A DNA stretch of 33,828 nt, taken from the NCBI GenBank assembly GCA_030537465.1, contig JAUNMP010000032.1, positions 1 through 33,828 on the forward strand, given 5' to 3'. Made by a program: the position numbers and the translations under genes. Origin of the DNA: a bacterium. GTDB taxonomy: Bacteria; Verrucomicrobiota; Kiritimatiellia; RFP12; UBA1067. This document shows, piece by piece, positions 8,301 through 15,815 of the stretch. Positions within the stretch are counted from its first letter, which is position 1. Each line of letters begins with the position of its first letter. The notes beneath the pieces are model-generated. The model ran no database searches. It was given only the letters and a program-made list of their open reading frames with translations, and had not been told where the DNA came from.

Positions 8301-9136
8301 CGGCCCGTGTCAGGCCACTCGCGCTTGAACCACAGGGACACCGTTCCGCGCTCCGGCACAAGATTGCCCTTGGCGGAGTATTCGAGCACGCTCTTCGCCT
8401 TCGCCGTGAGGCGCACGGCCTTGCCACGCTTGCCGTCCACGAATTCGAGACCCTCGGCCCGGACTGGACCCTTCTCGCCCTTCGCCGTCCTGGCTTCGGC
8501 CGAACCGTCGAACGGCGCATGGAAGACCAGTTCGGGCTTCACATACCGCTTTTCGGTCTGAATGGGCAGCTCGCGCTCGAGGGCATACTTGGCGCCGTAG
8601 AACTCCAGCGGACCGTTCTTCGCCGCGCGCGAGACGTCCCAGCGCAGATGGAGGGATTTCACCTTCTCGTCGACCGTGGCGATGAACGGGTAGCTCTTGC
8701 GATGCCCCCTCGTCTCCAGTTTGCGGCTCTTGTAGTAGTGGAGATTCGGACCATGCCCCTCGAAATAGGCAAGCATCTCCGTGCCGCGCACGCCACCCAG
8801 ATCGCTCACCAGTGCACAGTCGCGGCCGAGGTAGGGTGCAGGATCGAAGTCCGCGCTCGTGAAGACGAGCTTGCGCATCCCCGCCTTGTAGGCAGGGCGC
8901 GCGTCGATCACCAGGTGGTCCACGGCCTGTGAGACGACGAGATGCTTCGCGAAATTCCCGCCTTCCGTGTGGAAGCGCATCAGAAGCCGTCCCGCAGGAT
9001 CGACGACGTAGACCTGACCTCCATTGGAGACCACGCGGGTCTCACTCCAGGAGTAGCCTGGGAAGGAAACGACTTCGGCGGATGCGGCAAACGCAGTAGC
9101 CAGGGAAACCAGAATCAGCTTGAATGAAAAGTCCAT
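5360..9136 (-). CDS. Large secreted LamG-domain / TIM-barrel hydrolase-like protein
   Basis: This 1258-residue protein starts with a signal peptide (MDFSFKLILVSLATAFAASA). Residues of roughly 205-430 form a LamG/concanavalin-like jelly roll, running from LVFHAPFDGSAEA through TVSLWFKREWP, NHLAVSWDEAGVRVYLNG and GLVDDLRIYSAPLSDEQV. The C-terminal 500 residues resemble a glycoside-hydrolase-type TIM barrel, with VALYFEDPAIGYDF, YPGAWYHGLIGEKYNP and GVHALRHFVEPLRHGD, and end in a small beta domain. I cannot assign a GH family or catalytic residues. The role is probably binding and cleaving a polysaccharide or glycan outside the cell. The start at 9136 was chosen for the signal peptide. Longer in-frame starts run into the HAD gene and lack one. 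A promoter lies so close that the mRNA may be leaderless. Confidence 0.72.
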   Translation of the reverse strand: MDFSFKLILVSLATAFAASAEVVSFPGYSWSETRVVSNGGQVYVVDPAGRLLMRFHTEGGNFAKHLVVSQAVDHLVIDARPAYKAGMRKLVFTSADFDPAPYLGRDCALVSDLGGVRGTEMLAYFEGHGPNLHYYKSRKLETRGHRKSYPFIATVDEKVKSLHLRWDVSRAAKNGPLEFYGAKYALERELPIQTEKRYVKPELVFHAPFDGSAEARTAKGEKGPVRAEGLEFVDGKRGKAVRLTAKAKSVLEYSAKGNLVPERGTVSLWFKREWPDTGRLPNGNEVWRALFANPPPKGERIGSGQLWFWWWGERFRADQGDDDDAYSVWQGAAPSEDWNHLAVSWDEAGVRVYLNGKGGRGVSDGSSPMISALKSQDLLTFSRQVFETFFVGGQGRGFQFDGLVDDLRIYSAPLSDEQVREIWRRESVIEIKARGCYSLADTPGTVNVSATSPGGCDLSGLKYCICDKSGAVVARYKDKVGEKDADLLVNLPAGEYEIKATDGTWFYGSVPYVVLRRDNPYELTGEAAKSALKTPGVLGNLELVQTLKLDREPDADRFRAVGAVATKRLGVTSYLEAGVHAGDRYALRFNIDTNSPLWVFEIDYPDDAKRTADLIIQKSKIPQSDYTMQVGYAAGDEYPNTGRILTHRVLYWASDPDVTLVVMTARKDAPAAVSAVRVYRVNGAALPAAEVNEPQPPPAPTGIQRAWSDWKNFNEKRLGEHQRRMSKEGPQSGWTRTVALYFEDPAIGYDFAVPKSSGYLPEDLDNLIDRTAALMKFTGENLFAYPGAWYHGLIGEKYNPRHHAPDFLSAWYAKFDHEGLGLMPTVNPNTMPVPEGLVTRRAMSDGSLHDSVIAIHDTGKPNWGGWHDTPPNFNFQHPKVQKHISGIIGALVEQGVGHPSFKGVCMHMTRHCFLWFGDERSGYNDYTVKAFAKAKGLKIPEKLADDPLRGKAYAEWLRANAWDEWLQWRCDVVTDFYVKEARKLAAKRPDLKLWLNYMIPANMKHPDFTKPDFMASAWRGAGLDPVRLTKEAPNVILGQTMVPADYRWRGDRAPTEAARAHQRVIDTLPGFYANLKGAAYPLVHQHDRYWESPIGAAGKGGKNSLSCDWLKECAWRVSTINPSGVHALRHFVEPLRHGDVLGLSKGGFLIGTYGMEEKLVPFFQAFRALPAAVMDDVAAVGDVRVRACTFYGKTYFYVVNTGMKSASVTLEMPAKTADLVSGETFGGGLFGGATTQKLELGPYEMRSFSAPEGRPALK

Positions 9137-9142
9137 GCGGAA

Positions 9143-9171
9143 AGTATACCACATCCGCAGAGGCCGGTCAG
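9143..9171 (-). promoter_or_regulatory. Promoter of the LamG/TIM-barrel gene, possibly leaderless
   Basis: CTGACC (9166-9171) and TATACT (9143-9148) are separated by 17 bp, and TGG before TATACT makes an extended -10. Only six bases separate the -10 from the ATG at 9136, so transcription should begin at or next to the start codon. The -35 overlaps the stop codon of the HAD gene (9168-9170). Confidence 0.5.
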
Positions 9172-10118
9172 ACGCCGAGATCGAGTTCCATCTGGCCGGA
9201 GATGGTGAACTTGCGGCCCTTCTCGAGGGACGGGTCGCTCGTGTCGTAGACGACGAACTTGCAGGACCCAAAGCGGCGGGAGAGCTCGCCGCGGACGTAG
9301 TCCGACACAGCCTTCACGTTGCCGGGATCGTCATCCGAGAATCCGACCGCGACCTGACGGAGGCCAACGCCCCCGACTCTTCCCATCGTCCGGTAGAGGT
9401 GCTCGACGAAATCACGGATCGCGAATTCCTTCGCAAGTTCCGGACGCTGCTCGGAGGAGGCCGCCGCAAAGCGTTCGCCAAAGTCCTCGTCGCCCACCAT
9501 CCGCTCCTTGAAGTCGGGGTTCGTCACCGCATGGTAGCGGCACATCGAAAGGAAGTAGTCGATCTCCTGCTCGTCGGTGCCAAAGGCCTGAACCTTGTCG
9601 AAGCAGTAGCGGTAGCCCCGAAGGTTCGCGAGCATCTCCTCGCGCTCCTCAGACGTCAAAACCTCGTCGATGAAGATCTTCACCGCCTCGCGGATCGTGG
9701 AGGCGGCGTGTCCACGCGCCGTGACAATCGCGAAGATGCGCCCTTCGCGCAGGGTTTTCCGAAGCGTCTCGAAGGACGGTCCCGGCTGTGCGCCGGCCTT
9801 GATTCTCGCAAGCGCAGCGCGCGTATCGCGAATGAACGCGAGGTCGGCCACGGCGGCGTCGGGCGCATCCTGGAAGTCACGGAAAGCCGCCTCGCGACCG
9901 CCTTCACTCGGCATACGGTAGTGCTCTTCGTCGGTGCGAACGAGCGCGAAGGTTCCTGTCGAGACGCTCACAGGCCGCCACACGCCATCCTCGCCCCGAT
10001 GTTCGAGGTAGATGCGCGTGGGCATATGCAGGATGTTGTCGTCCCAGTCGAAGATGTAGTACTTGAAGTCGCGTCCCGCGACTTCCACGTTCACGTTCTT
10101 CCCGTCGATGACGTCCAT
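9168..10118 (-). CDS. HAD-superfamily hydrolase-like protein
   Basis: This 316-residue cytoplasmic protein has a haloacid-dehalogenase motif I at residues 20-28 (YYIFDWDDN; nucleophile D24 and acid D26), a motif II-like IFAIVTARGHA with the Thr after the beta strand, and a motif IV-like VGFSDDDPGNV. The likely activity is phosphate-ester hydrolysis with Mg2+, and the substrate is unknown. A long insert lies between motifs I and II. I placed the start at the ATG at 10118, 16 bases after the cyclo-ligase stop. An in-frame TTG at 10148 would overlap that gene. The gene appears co-transcribed with the cyclo-ligase gene. Confidence 0.72.
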   Translation of the reverse strand: MDVIDGKNVNVEVAGRDFKYYIFDWDDNILHMPTRIYLEHRGEDGVWRPVSVSTGTFALVRTDEEHYRMPSEGGREAAFRDFQDAPDAAVADLAFIRDTRAALARIKAGAQPGPSFETLRKTLREGRIFAIVTARGHAASTIREAVKIFIDEVLTSEEREEMLANLRGYRYCFDKVQAFGTDEQEIDYFLSMCRYHAVTNPDFKERMVGDEDFGERFAAASSEQRPELAKEFAIRDFVEHLYRTMGRVGGVGLRQVAVGFSDDDPGNVKAVSDYVRGELSRRFGSCKFVVYDTSDPSLEKGRKFTISGQMELDLGV

Positions 10119-10134
10119 CTTCGCAATCCGATTT

Positions 10135-10692
10135 CTATGCGCTGACAACGGCGGTCAACGACTGGTCGTGGAGTTCCGAGGGGATCACGTCCACGAACTG
10201 GAACGAATGCGCCACGCCCAGTTTGAGAGATTCCGGGGAGGACTTCCGCAGCATGCGGTCGTACCATCCGCCGCCGTAGCCGATGCGTCCGCCACCCCGC
10301 GTGAACGCGAGCCCGGGAACGATCCAGACGCCAATATCCTGTTCGGCGACGGGGTTCACCTCAGCCGGTTCAAGAATATGGCACCGCCCCTCCACCAAGG
10401 TCGTGGTGTTGTCGTAGGCGCCCAGCACATAGACCTTCTCCTCTGCATTCCAGCAGGGCACCGCCACGGTGACGTCGGCGGCCCAAAGCGCCTCGATCAG
10501 AGGCGTGAGATCGATTTCGTCCGGCGAAGCCAGATAGACGGAGAACGGGCGGTGCTTCTCGATCGCCTCACGCACGTCGGGACGGTCCAGCACAGCGGCG
10601 CAAATCTCGTCGGAAGCAGAGTCCCGCTCCTTCGCGGTCAGCTCGCGTCGCAGGGCACGCATTCTCGCCCGTATTTCGTCTTTGCTGTTCAA
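10135..10692 (-). CDS. 5-formyltetrahydrofolate cyclo-ligase
   Basis: This 185-residue enzyme converts 5-formyl-THF to 5,10-methenyl-THF using ATP, in cytoplasmic one-carbon metabolism. Recognisable parts are the N-terminal KDEIRARMRALRRELTAKER helix, the YLASPDEIDLTPLIEAL segment, VPGLAFTRGGGRIGYGGGWYDR (phosphate-binding glycine loop and invariant YDR region) and the end FQFVDVIPSELHDQ. The conserved N-terminal helix begins at the second or third codon, yet the only start that includes it is a TTG (10692) made of the last heptad of array D. The next ATG, at 10662, would cut off ten residues. FolD, acting on neighbouring one-carbon folates, is also encoded in the window. The HAD gene follows. 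Confidence 0.9.
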   Translation of the reverse strand: MNSKDEIRARMRALRRELTAKERDSASDEICAAVLDRPDVREAIEKHRPFSVYLASPDEIDLTPLIEALWAADVTVAVPCWNAEEKVYVLGAYDNTTTLVEGRCHILEPAEVNPVAEQDIGVWIVPGLAFTRGGGRIGYGGGWYDRMLRKSSPESLKLGVAHSFQFVDVIPSELHDQSLTAVVSA

Positions 10693-10831
10693 GGTTCAAA
10701 GTTCCAGGTTCAAGGTTTCAAGTTCAAGGTTCTAGCTTCTAGGTTCAAGGCTTCGGGCAGGATCGTTTAAGTCACCTGAATCTTTGGACTTTGAACCTGA
10801 AACCTGGAACTTTGAACTCGGAACTCTGAAC
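10687..10831. mobile_element. Heptad array D: gene-less inverted pair
   Basis: The left arm (10687-10749) is nine GTTCAAG-type heptads on the plus strand. The right arm (10776-10831) is eight CTTGAAC-type heptads. Neither arm has an indel. They are separated by 26 bp with no gene. Orientation and order match arrays B and C around the four-helix-bundle gene, so this looks like an empty version of the same cassette, or a hairpin element. It occupies almost the whole gap between the RNase D stop and the cyclo-ligase start. Two units, GTTCTAG and CTTCTAG, resemble the variant array G. Confidence 0.82.
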
Positions 10832-10838
10832 TCGCATG

Positions 10839-11942
10839 TCAGACGTTAAACCTCTCGGCTATTTCGCGGCCGAAGTTCTCAAAGCGCCAGCCCGTCGCAA
10901 GGGGATTCTCCTCGTCGTCGGGATTGTCCACATAGGCCGTTACCGTCGCACGATTCGCCACGATGGCCGGATCCACGTGAATCGCCTCGGCATGCTCGCG
11001 GATAAAGGCGATGGCCTGGTCCGCGGCGTCGAGGACCTCGGAGATGTAGCGCGGACGCGGATTCTCGGGCCATTCAGTCTCGGGGACGGCAAGCCCTTCC
11101 CGGACGGCGGCGGCGAATTCGCCCGCCAGCGTGTCGCGTTGACCGCGATTGCGCAGACGGTGACGGAAGCGCAGACGATCCGCCTCGATCTCGGCCCGAT
11201 CCGCCATCTCGGCAAGAGACGCATCGTCCGCCAGCCAGGTCTTCGGCAGATTCCATTCGCGCGCCAGCATCTCGCGCGTTGCCGCCAGGGCGCGCAGCAC
11301 GGCGAAACCGCGCCGGTCCAGGCGCACGCGCCCACACTTCACGCGCTTCCAAACCTCCTGCGGATCGGCATCGCCGTAAAGGGACGGGTCATCGTAGCGG
11401 GCCATCTCCTCGTCCAGCCAGGCACGGGTGCCCAGCGCGTCGGCCCGTTTCAGCAGTTCGGCGCGGACTTCGCCAAGATATCGGACGTCGTCGAGCGCGT
11501 AGGAGATCTGCGCGTCTGTGAGCGGACGCTGCATCCAGTCCGTCGTCGTCTCGGTTTTGGCGAGACCGACGTCCACCGTCTCCTGCACGAGCTTCTGCAG
11601 GGAAAGCCCCGCAGGAAGTCCCGCGAAGGCGGCCGCGAGCTGCGTGTCGAAGACGTTCACGGGCTTCGCGCCCGTGTAGTGGAAAAGATGGTCGAGGTCC
11701 TGGTGCGCGTCGTGCAGCACCTTCACGGTTCCTGCGTCGGCCAGGAGCTCCGCGAGCGGCGCGGTGTCGAGCGCGAGCAGGCAGTCCTCGACCCAGCTCG
11801 TGCCATCCAGGGCCCCAAGCTGCACGAGGGCGAGCTTGGGACGATTGGTGTTCCGCCAGACGAACTCGGTGTCCAGCGCGGCGAGGCCACCGGCCCGCAG
11901 GCCCGCGCAAACCTCCTTCAGTTCCGTGGCGTTGCGGATCAT
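10839..11942 (-). CDS. rnd: Ribonuclease D
   Basis: This 367-residue DEDD-family 3'-5' exoribonuclease takes part in tRNA 3'-end maturation. Exo I is ALDTEF (D24, E26), Exo II is HDAHQDLDHL (D82) and Exo III is YALDD (Y148, D152), so all four acidic residues and the tyrosine are present. An HRDC-like helical region with RRGFAVLRALAATREMLAREWN follows at about 205-270. The ATG at 11942 gives the conserved N terminus and lies one base after the esterase stop, so translation is probably coupled. Array D and the folate and HAD genes lie downstream. Confidence 0.92.
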   Translation of the reverse strand: MIRNATELKEVCAGLRAGGLAALDTEFVWRNTNRPKLALVQLGALDGTSWVEDCLLALDTAPLAELLADAGTVKVLHDAHQDLDHLFHYTGAKPVNVFDTQLAAAFAGLPAGLSLQKLVQETVDVGLAKTETTTDWMQRPLTDAQISYALDDVRYLGEVRAELLKRADALGTRAWLDEEMARYDDPSLYGDADPQEVWKRVKCGRVRLDRRGFAVLRALAATREMLAREWNLPKTWLADDASLAEMADRAEIEADRLRFRHRLRNRGQRDTLAGEFAAAVREGLAVPETEWPENPRPRYISEVLDAADQAIAFIREHAEAIHVDPAIVANRATVTAYVDNPDDEENPLATGWRFENFGREIAERFNV

Positions 11943-11943
11943 G

Positions 11944-13329
11944 TTACTTGACTGCGCCCTCGATCGTGAAGTCCTGATTCGGAGCCGGCGGCACATAGCC
12001 ATGCGTGGACCCCTGCACCCACCAGATCTTCTTGTTGGTGCCAGGGATGTTGTTGTACATCTTGGCAAGGCCCGTGGGCGGGCAGCAGTAGTCGCCGAGT
12101 CCGGCGCGCGTGATGATCGTCTGGCAGGTCGTGGGGATGCGCTTCGCGAAGTTGGCGGCGTCGTAGTAGCCCATCGCTTCCGTCCAGGGAATGTACCAGC
12201 CGTCGCTCGCGAGATTCTGCGCGGGATCAAGGCGGAGCTTGCCGCTCGTGTACATGTCGCAGCACCAGGTGATGCCGCTCTCGGCACGGGTGAGGCTTTC
12301 GCCGCAGCCGGCCGCCCAGATGGTCTGGAGACCGCCCTGGCTGCCGCCGGACGCGATCAGGTCCTTGCCGTTCCACTCGGGCAGCGTCTTGAGGTACTGG
12401 AGGGCGCGCTTGACGCGCAGCACCATGCCGTTGAAGTACGCGACCTCGGGATCGGCGTTCTGCAGGGCGTCGAAGGCATAGCTCTTGTCGTGCGAACGCG
12501 TCTCCCAGCGAAGCGCCTTGCGGTCCGCCTCGGTAGCGCCGAACTCCTTGAGCTTCTGACCGTGCGCGTTGATGTTGAGCACGACCTCGTTGTCGCGCGC
12601 CCAGCCGGGAGCGTCATGCTGGCAGCGGTCGCCGCTGTAGCCATGCGTCTCGAGGCGGCAGGGGAACTTCGCGCCCTTCTCGGCGGCGGTCGGAATTGTG
12701 AGGTAGCCCGTCACGGGACGGAGACCGGCACACGCGATCTGCACCGCATAGATGCGGGCCTTCGGATTGCCGCACTTCACCTCCACGCGCTCGGCCTTGA
12801 TCGGAACGAGCTTCAGACGCTCGGCCTGCGTTGCCCAGAAGGCGTCGAAGTCCTTGGGCTCCGGATGGGACTGGAGCTTGTCGATCTGCACGCCGGCGCC
12901 ACCATCGAAGAAGATGCGGCGGTCACGACGCTCGAATTCGTTCTGGGCGCGCTTGCCCTCAGGCGTCGTCGTGTCGCCCGTGTACTTCTTGCGGTAGACC
13001 TGGCCCTTGCCGTCGACGAGCTGGGCGCGCACGCGGACAAACCCAGGACGGTCGAGCGACGTCTTGATCACGATCGGCTTCGTGAGATCGGCTGGCACCT
13101 TCTCGCCGAACTTCTTGCCGTCGTCGCCGAAGCGCTCCCAGTTGATGAACCACTGACCTTCCGGCAGCTTCTCGATTTTGTCCAGCTTGAGCGTGAACGT
13201 CATCTCCTCGCCCGGAGCGTAGTCGATCGCGCGCTTATCCGTGGAACCGCGCAGAAGGCCGTTATCCAACTCACCAGCGAAGGCGGACGCAACCGCCAGC
13301 GCGAACATCGAAAACATCTTAATTCTCAT
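11944..13329 (-). CDS. Secreted acetyl xylan esterase-like hydrolase (CE7 family)
   Basis: This 461-residue protein has an N-terminal signal peptide (MRIKMFSMFALAVASAFA), a beta domain to about 140, and an alpha/beta-hydrolase domain of the CE7 / cephalosporin-C deacetylase type. The catalytic triad appears complete: S330 in GGSQGG, D413 in RAGLGDYCCPP and H443 in GSTHGY. The ETHGYSGD oxyanion-loop region is also present. The expected role is deacetylation of plant xylan or of acetylated oligosaccharides outside the cytoplasm. I chose the ATG at 13329 because AGAAAGG lies 5 bases upstream. A TTG start seven codons earlier is less likely. It has its own strong promoter and leads into rnd. Confidence 0.88.
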   Translation of the reverse strand: MRIKMFSMFALAVASAFAGELDNGLLRGSTDKRAIDYAPGEEMTFTLKLDKIEKLPEGQWFINWERFGDDGKKFGEKVPADLTKPIVIKTSLDRPGFVRVRAQLVDGKGQVYRKKYTGDTTTPEGKRAQNEFERRDRRIFFDGGAGVQIDKLQSHPEPKDFDAFWATQAERLKLVPIKAERVEVKCGNPKARIYAVQIACAGLRPVTGYLTIPTAAEKGAKFPCRLETHGYSGDRCQHDAPGWARDNEVVLNINAHGQKLKEFGATEADRKALRWETRSHDKSYAFDALQNADPEVAYFNGMVLRVKRALQYLKTLPEWNGKDLIASGGSQGGLQTIWAAGCGESLTRAESGITWCCDMYTSGKLRLDPAQNLASDGWYIPWTEAMGYYDAANFAKRIPTTCQTIITRAGLGDYCCPPTGLAKMYNNIPGTNKKIWWVQGSTHGYVPPAPNQDFTIEGAVK

Positions 13330-13347
13330 TTGAACCTTTCTTTTATT

Positions 13348-13385
13348 CAAATCCGTCGTGATATTATCGCAAAAACAAATCCGTC
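13348..13385. promoter_or_regulatory. Direct repeats CAAATCCGTC flanking the -10: candidate operator
   Basis: A perfect 10-bp direct repeat occurs at 13348-13357 and 13376-13385, 28 bp apart. The upstream copy (in the transcription sense) sits directly after the -35 hexamer and the other covers the predicted transcription start. This arrangement suits a regulator that blocks or bends the promoter. The protein is unknown. Confidence 0.5.
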
Positions 13386-13391
13386 TGGCAA
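13363..13391 (-). promoter_or_regulatory. Sigma70-type promoter of the CE7 esterase operon
   Basis: TTGCCA (13386-13391) and GATAAT (13363-13368) are separated by exactly 17 bp, with five of six consensus bases in each. It lies just downstream of the dinB stop. The start site should be near 13356, giving a leader of about 27 bases with AGAAAGG before the ATG. Confidence 0.7.
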
Positions 13392-13393
13392 GC

Positions 13394-14551
13394 TCAGCGA
13401 TTGAGTCCCAACTTGTCGATCACGGCGGAAAGCCGCTCACGCTTCTCCATCTGTCCCGCCAGGGGTGATGGAAAGAGCGAGGGCTCAGGATCCTCCCGCG
13501 TATCGGTGATGTCCGTCACGCCAAACCCGATCAACCGCACACTGCGGCGTCCACCAGGCGGCCACTCGCGATCGAAGAGTTCCAGCGCCAGATGACGGAA
13601 CGTGATGTCGTCGCAGGCAGGGAGTTCGAAGCGCATCTGGCGTGTCAGTGTGTTGAAGAAGGCGTCGCGGAGCTTGATCTTGCCCGTGCGCGCCCAACGG
13701 GGCTGCTTTCGGAAGCGGCGACCGACTTCGGTTATGAGATCAAGCAGCGTCGCCCGCACGACTTCTCGGTCGGTCTCATCCTCGGCAAACGTGTGCTCGC
13801 GCGAAACGCTCTTCTCCTCCTCCGCCTCCCAGGCGACTTCGGTTGAGTCGAGTCCGAAGGCATGAGCGCGAATCGACGTCGCCGCGGCCTCGCCGAGAAC
13901 GCGGTTCAAGAACCGTGGGTCCGCCTCCTGAAGGTCCCCGCAGGTGCGGAAACCGTATTTCTCGAGGATGTCATTCGTCTTCTTGCCAACGCCCCAGAGA
14001 ATCTTCACGGGCTGTGGAGCCAACCAGGCGCGGATCTCGTCCGAATCAAACGGCATGACGAAGAGTCCGTCGGGCTTGGCTTCCTCGCTGCCGATCTTCG
14101 CGAGCAGCCGATTCGGCGCGATGCCGACGGAACAGGAGAGCCCGCAGACATTCCGTACCTCCTCGCGCAGACGCGTGCCGAGCGCCTTCGCATCGCCAAA
14201 GAGGTGAACGGTTCCTGAGATGTCGAGGAAGGCCTCGTCAACCGAGACCCCCTCCACGAAAGGCGAGTAATGCCCCAGAATCTCGAACACCTGGTCCGAA
14301 ACCTCCTGGTAGACACGCATGCGGGGCTTCACGAAGATGCCGCTCGGGCACTTTGCGAACGCCGTGCGGCTCGGCATGGCGGAATGGACGCCAAACTTAC
14401 GAGCCTCATAGGAGCAAGTGGAAACGACGCCGCGCTCATGGGGACCAGAACCAACGATGACCGGAAGGCCTCGCCATTCCGGATGATCTCGCTGTTCAAC
14501 GGACGCGAAGAAGGCGTCCATGTCAACATGCAGGACTGTCGGCATCGCCAT
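13394..14551 (-). CDS. dinB: DNA polymerase IV (Y-family)
   Basis: This 385-residue translesion polymerase carries the Y-family catalytic residues in HVDMDAFFASVE (D10) and GVSVDEAFLD (D105, E106), the CSYEARKFGVHSAMP finger segment, the LSCSVGIAPNRLLAKIGSE palm block, an HhH at about 180-210 (ILWGVGKKTNDILEKYG) and the little finger. The C-terminal PSLFPSPL may be a clamp-binding peptide. I chose the ATG at 14551 because GAGGTG, overlapping the amidase stop codon, lies 9 bases upstream. Co-transcription with a murein amidase and a thioredoxin-like gene shows no obvious SOS link, and no LexA box was recognised. Confidence 0.94.
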   Translation of the reverse strand: MAMPTVLHVDMDAFFASVEQRDHPEWRGLPVIVGSGPHERGVVSTCSYEARKFGVHSAMPSRTAFAKCPSGIFVKPRMRVYQEVSDQVFEILGHYSPFVEGVSVDEAFLDISGTVHLFGDAKALGTRLREEVRNVCGLSCSVGIAPNRLLAKIGSEEAKPDGLFVMPFDSDEIRAWLAPQPVKILWGVGKKTNDILEKYGFRTCGDLQEADPRFLNRVLGEAAATSIRAHAFGLDSTEVAWEAEEEKSVSREHTFAEDETDREVVRATLLDLITEVGRRFRKQPRWARTGKIKLRDAFFNTLTRQMRFELPACDDITFRHLALELFDREWPPGGRRSVRLIGFGVTDITDTREDPEPSLFPSPLAGQMEKRERLSAVIDKLGLNR

Positions 14552-14564
14552 ACGCGCCAGCACC

Positions 14565-15815
14565 TCAGGGGATTGCGGCGGCAGGAGCATCCTCCACAGG
14601 TTCGGACGGAGGCACCGGAGGAGGAGGCATCATCCAGTCAAGCACGCCGCAGACGACGGCATCCGCAACCTTCTTCTGGCGAATGGGATCCCACGATCCC
14701 TCCTCCCCTTCAGGAAGATTGATGAAATCGACTTCAAGCAGACAGCTTGGAACGGCGGGATTGCGGCAGACGGCCAGCGACTTCAACTGCGCGCCAACAT
14801 CCTGCACGGGAGCCATCACCTGGCCGATGTGTTTCTGAATGCAGCGTGCGAGGGCGAGACCATTGGAGAGCGACGCGTAGGTCGCCGTGTATCGGGCGAC
14901 TCGGGGATCCCTCTGAGGCGCCGTGGAATTGTGGTGAACGGAGATGAAGGCGTCCACACGCTCTTCGTAGGCCAGGGACGGACGCGCCAGAAGATCGGGG
15001 AACGAGTCTCCGTCACGCGTCATCACCACCTGAAAACCCACCTTCTCCAGTGCGTCCCGAATCGCCCGCGCCTGCATGAGATTCACGTCCTTCTCGCGCC
15101 AACCATGAGGCGAGATGGCCCCGGGATCGCTGCCGCCATGGCCAGCGTCGACGCAGATCCGCACGGCGGAGGGCGGCTTGCCATACGGGGGATGATCGGG
15201 GAAACCTGCCGTGGGATCGGGCGCGACAAGTCCCCTGGGGGGAATCTTGGCCTTTTCTCCCAGCGGCGCAACCACCTTGCGAGGCAGGAACCCCATACGA
15301 TCCTCCAGCCAGATCGCGATCCAGCCCGTCTCCTTCACTTCCGCCCCACGGAAAACGAACCCTGGGGGCAGGAAATAAAGGCTATCGCTGCCGTCAATGG
15401 TGGAGCGTACACGGTTCGAAAACAACTGTCCCGTCGTCTTCCAAGCCCCAATCTTGCTCAAGAGTGGCGAATCGTCAGACTCAATCACAGGTGCAGACTT
15501 CGGGAGGGAGAACACCACCGTCGGCTCCGCCACGACAAAACGGCGCTCAAAGCTCGCGGCTCCACGACGGATCATCAGCACGTTCGTGCCAGGCTGAACC
15601 GGGACCATCTGGACAAAGGCCCCAGTCCTGTGCACCGAGGTCGTCATACCGTTCACGTAGAGCATCTCGGTGCGCCCAGGCTCAACCGCGCCGATGACAT
15701 ACGTCTCGGAAATCGCGGGCAGGCGCTGACGTTCCGCCGGGAACGCCACCGTGATCCGCTCGGCGGACGCCGATAGGAACAGAAGGACCAGCCCGACTGT
15801 GAGATAAAATCTCAT
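14565..15815 (-). CDS. N-acetylmuramoyl-L-alanine amidase (Amidase_3 type)
   Basis: This 416-residue exported enzyme cleaves the amide bond between MurNAc and L-Ala in peptidoglycan using zinc. A signal peptide (MRFYLTVGLVLLFLSASA) is followed by a beta-rich 200-residue N-terminal region, which may target the wall. The catalytic domain is at about 217-395. Zinc ligands are H226 in VDAGHGG, E241 in REKDVN and H294 in SVHHNS, and the catalytic glutamate is E361 in LLEVDFIN. The tail is proline-rich (PPPPVPPSEP). The start overlaps the stop of the thioredoxin-like gene by four bases (ATGA type). dinB follows 13 bases after the stop. Confidence 0.9.
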   Translation of the reverse strand: MRFYLTVGLVLLFLSASAERITVAFPAERQRLPAISETYVIGAVEPGRTEMLYVNGMTTSVHRTGAFVQMVPVQPGTNVLMIRRGAASFERRFVVAEPTVVFSLPKSAPVIESDDSPLLSKIGAWKTTGQLFSNRVRSTIDGSDSLYFLPPGFVFRGAEVKETGWIAIWLEDRMGFLPRKVVAPLGEKAKIPPRGLVAPDPTAGFPDHPPYGKPPSAVRICVDAGHGGSDPGAISPHGWREKDVNLMQARAIRDALEKVGFQVVMTRDGDSFPDLLARPSLAYEERVDAFISVHHNSTAPQRDPRVARYTATYASLSNGLALARCIQKHIGQVMAPVQDVGAQLKSLAVCRNPAVPSCLLEVDFINLPEGEEGSWDPIRQKKVADAVVCGVLDWMMPPPPVPPSEPVEDAPAAAIP

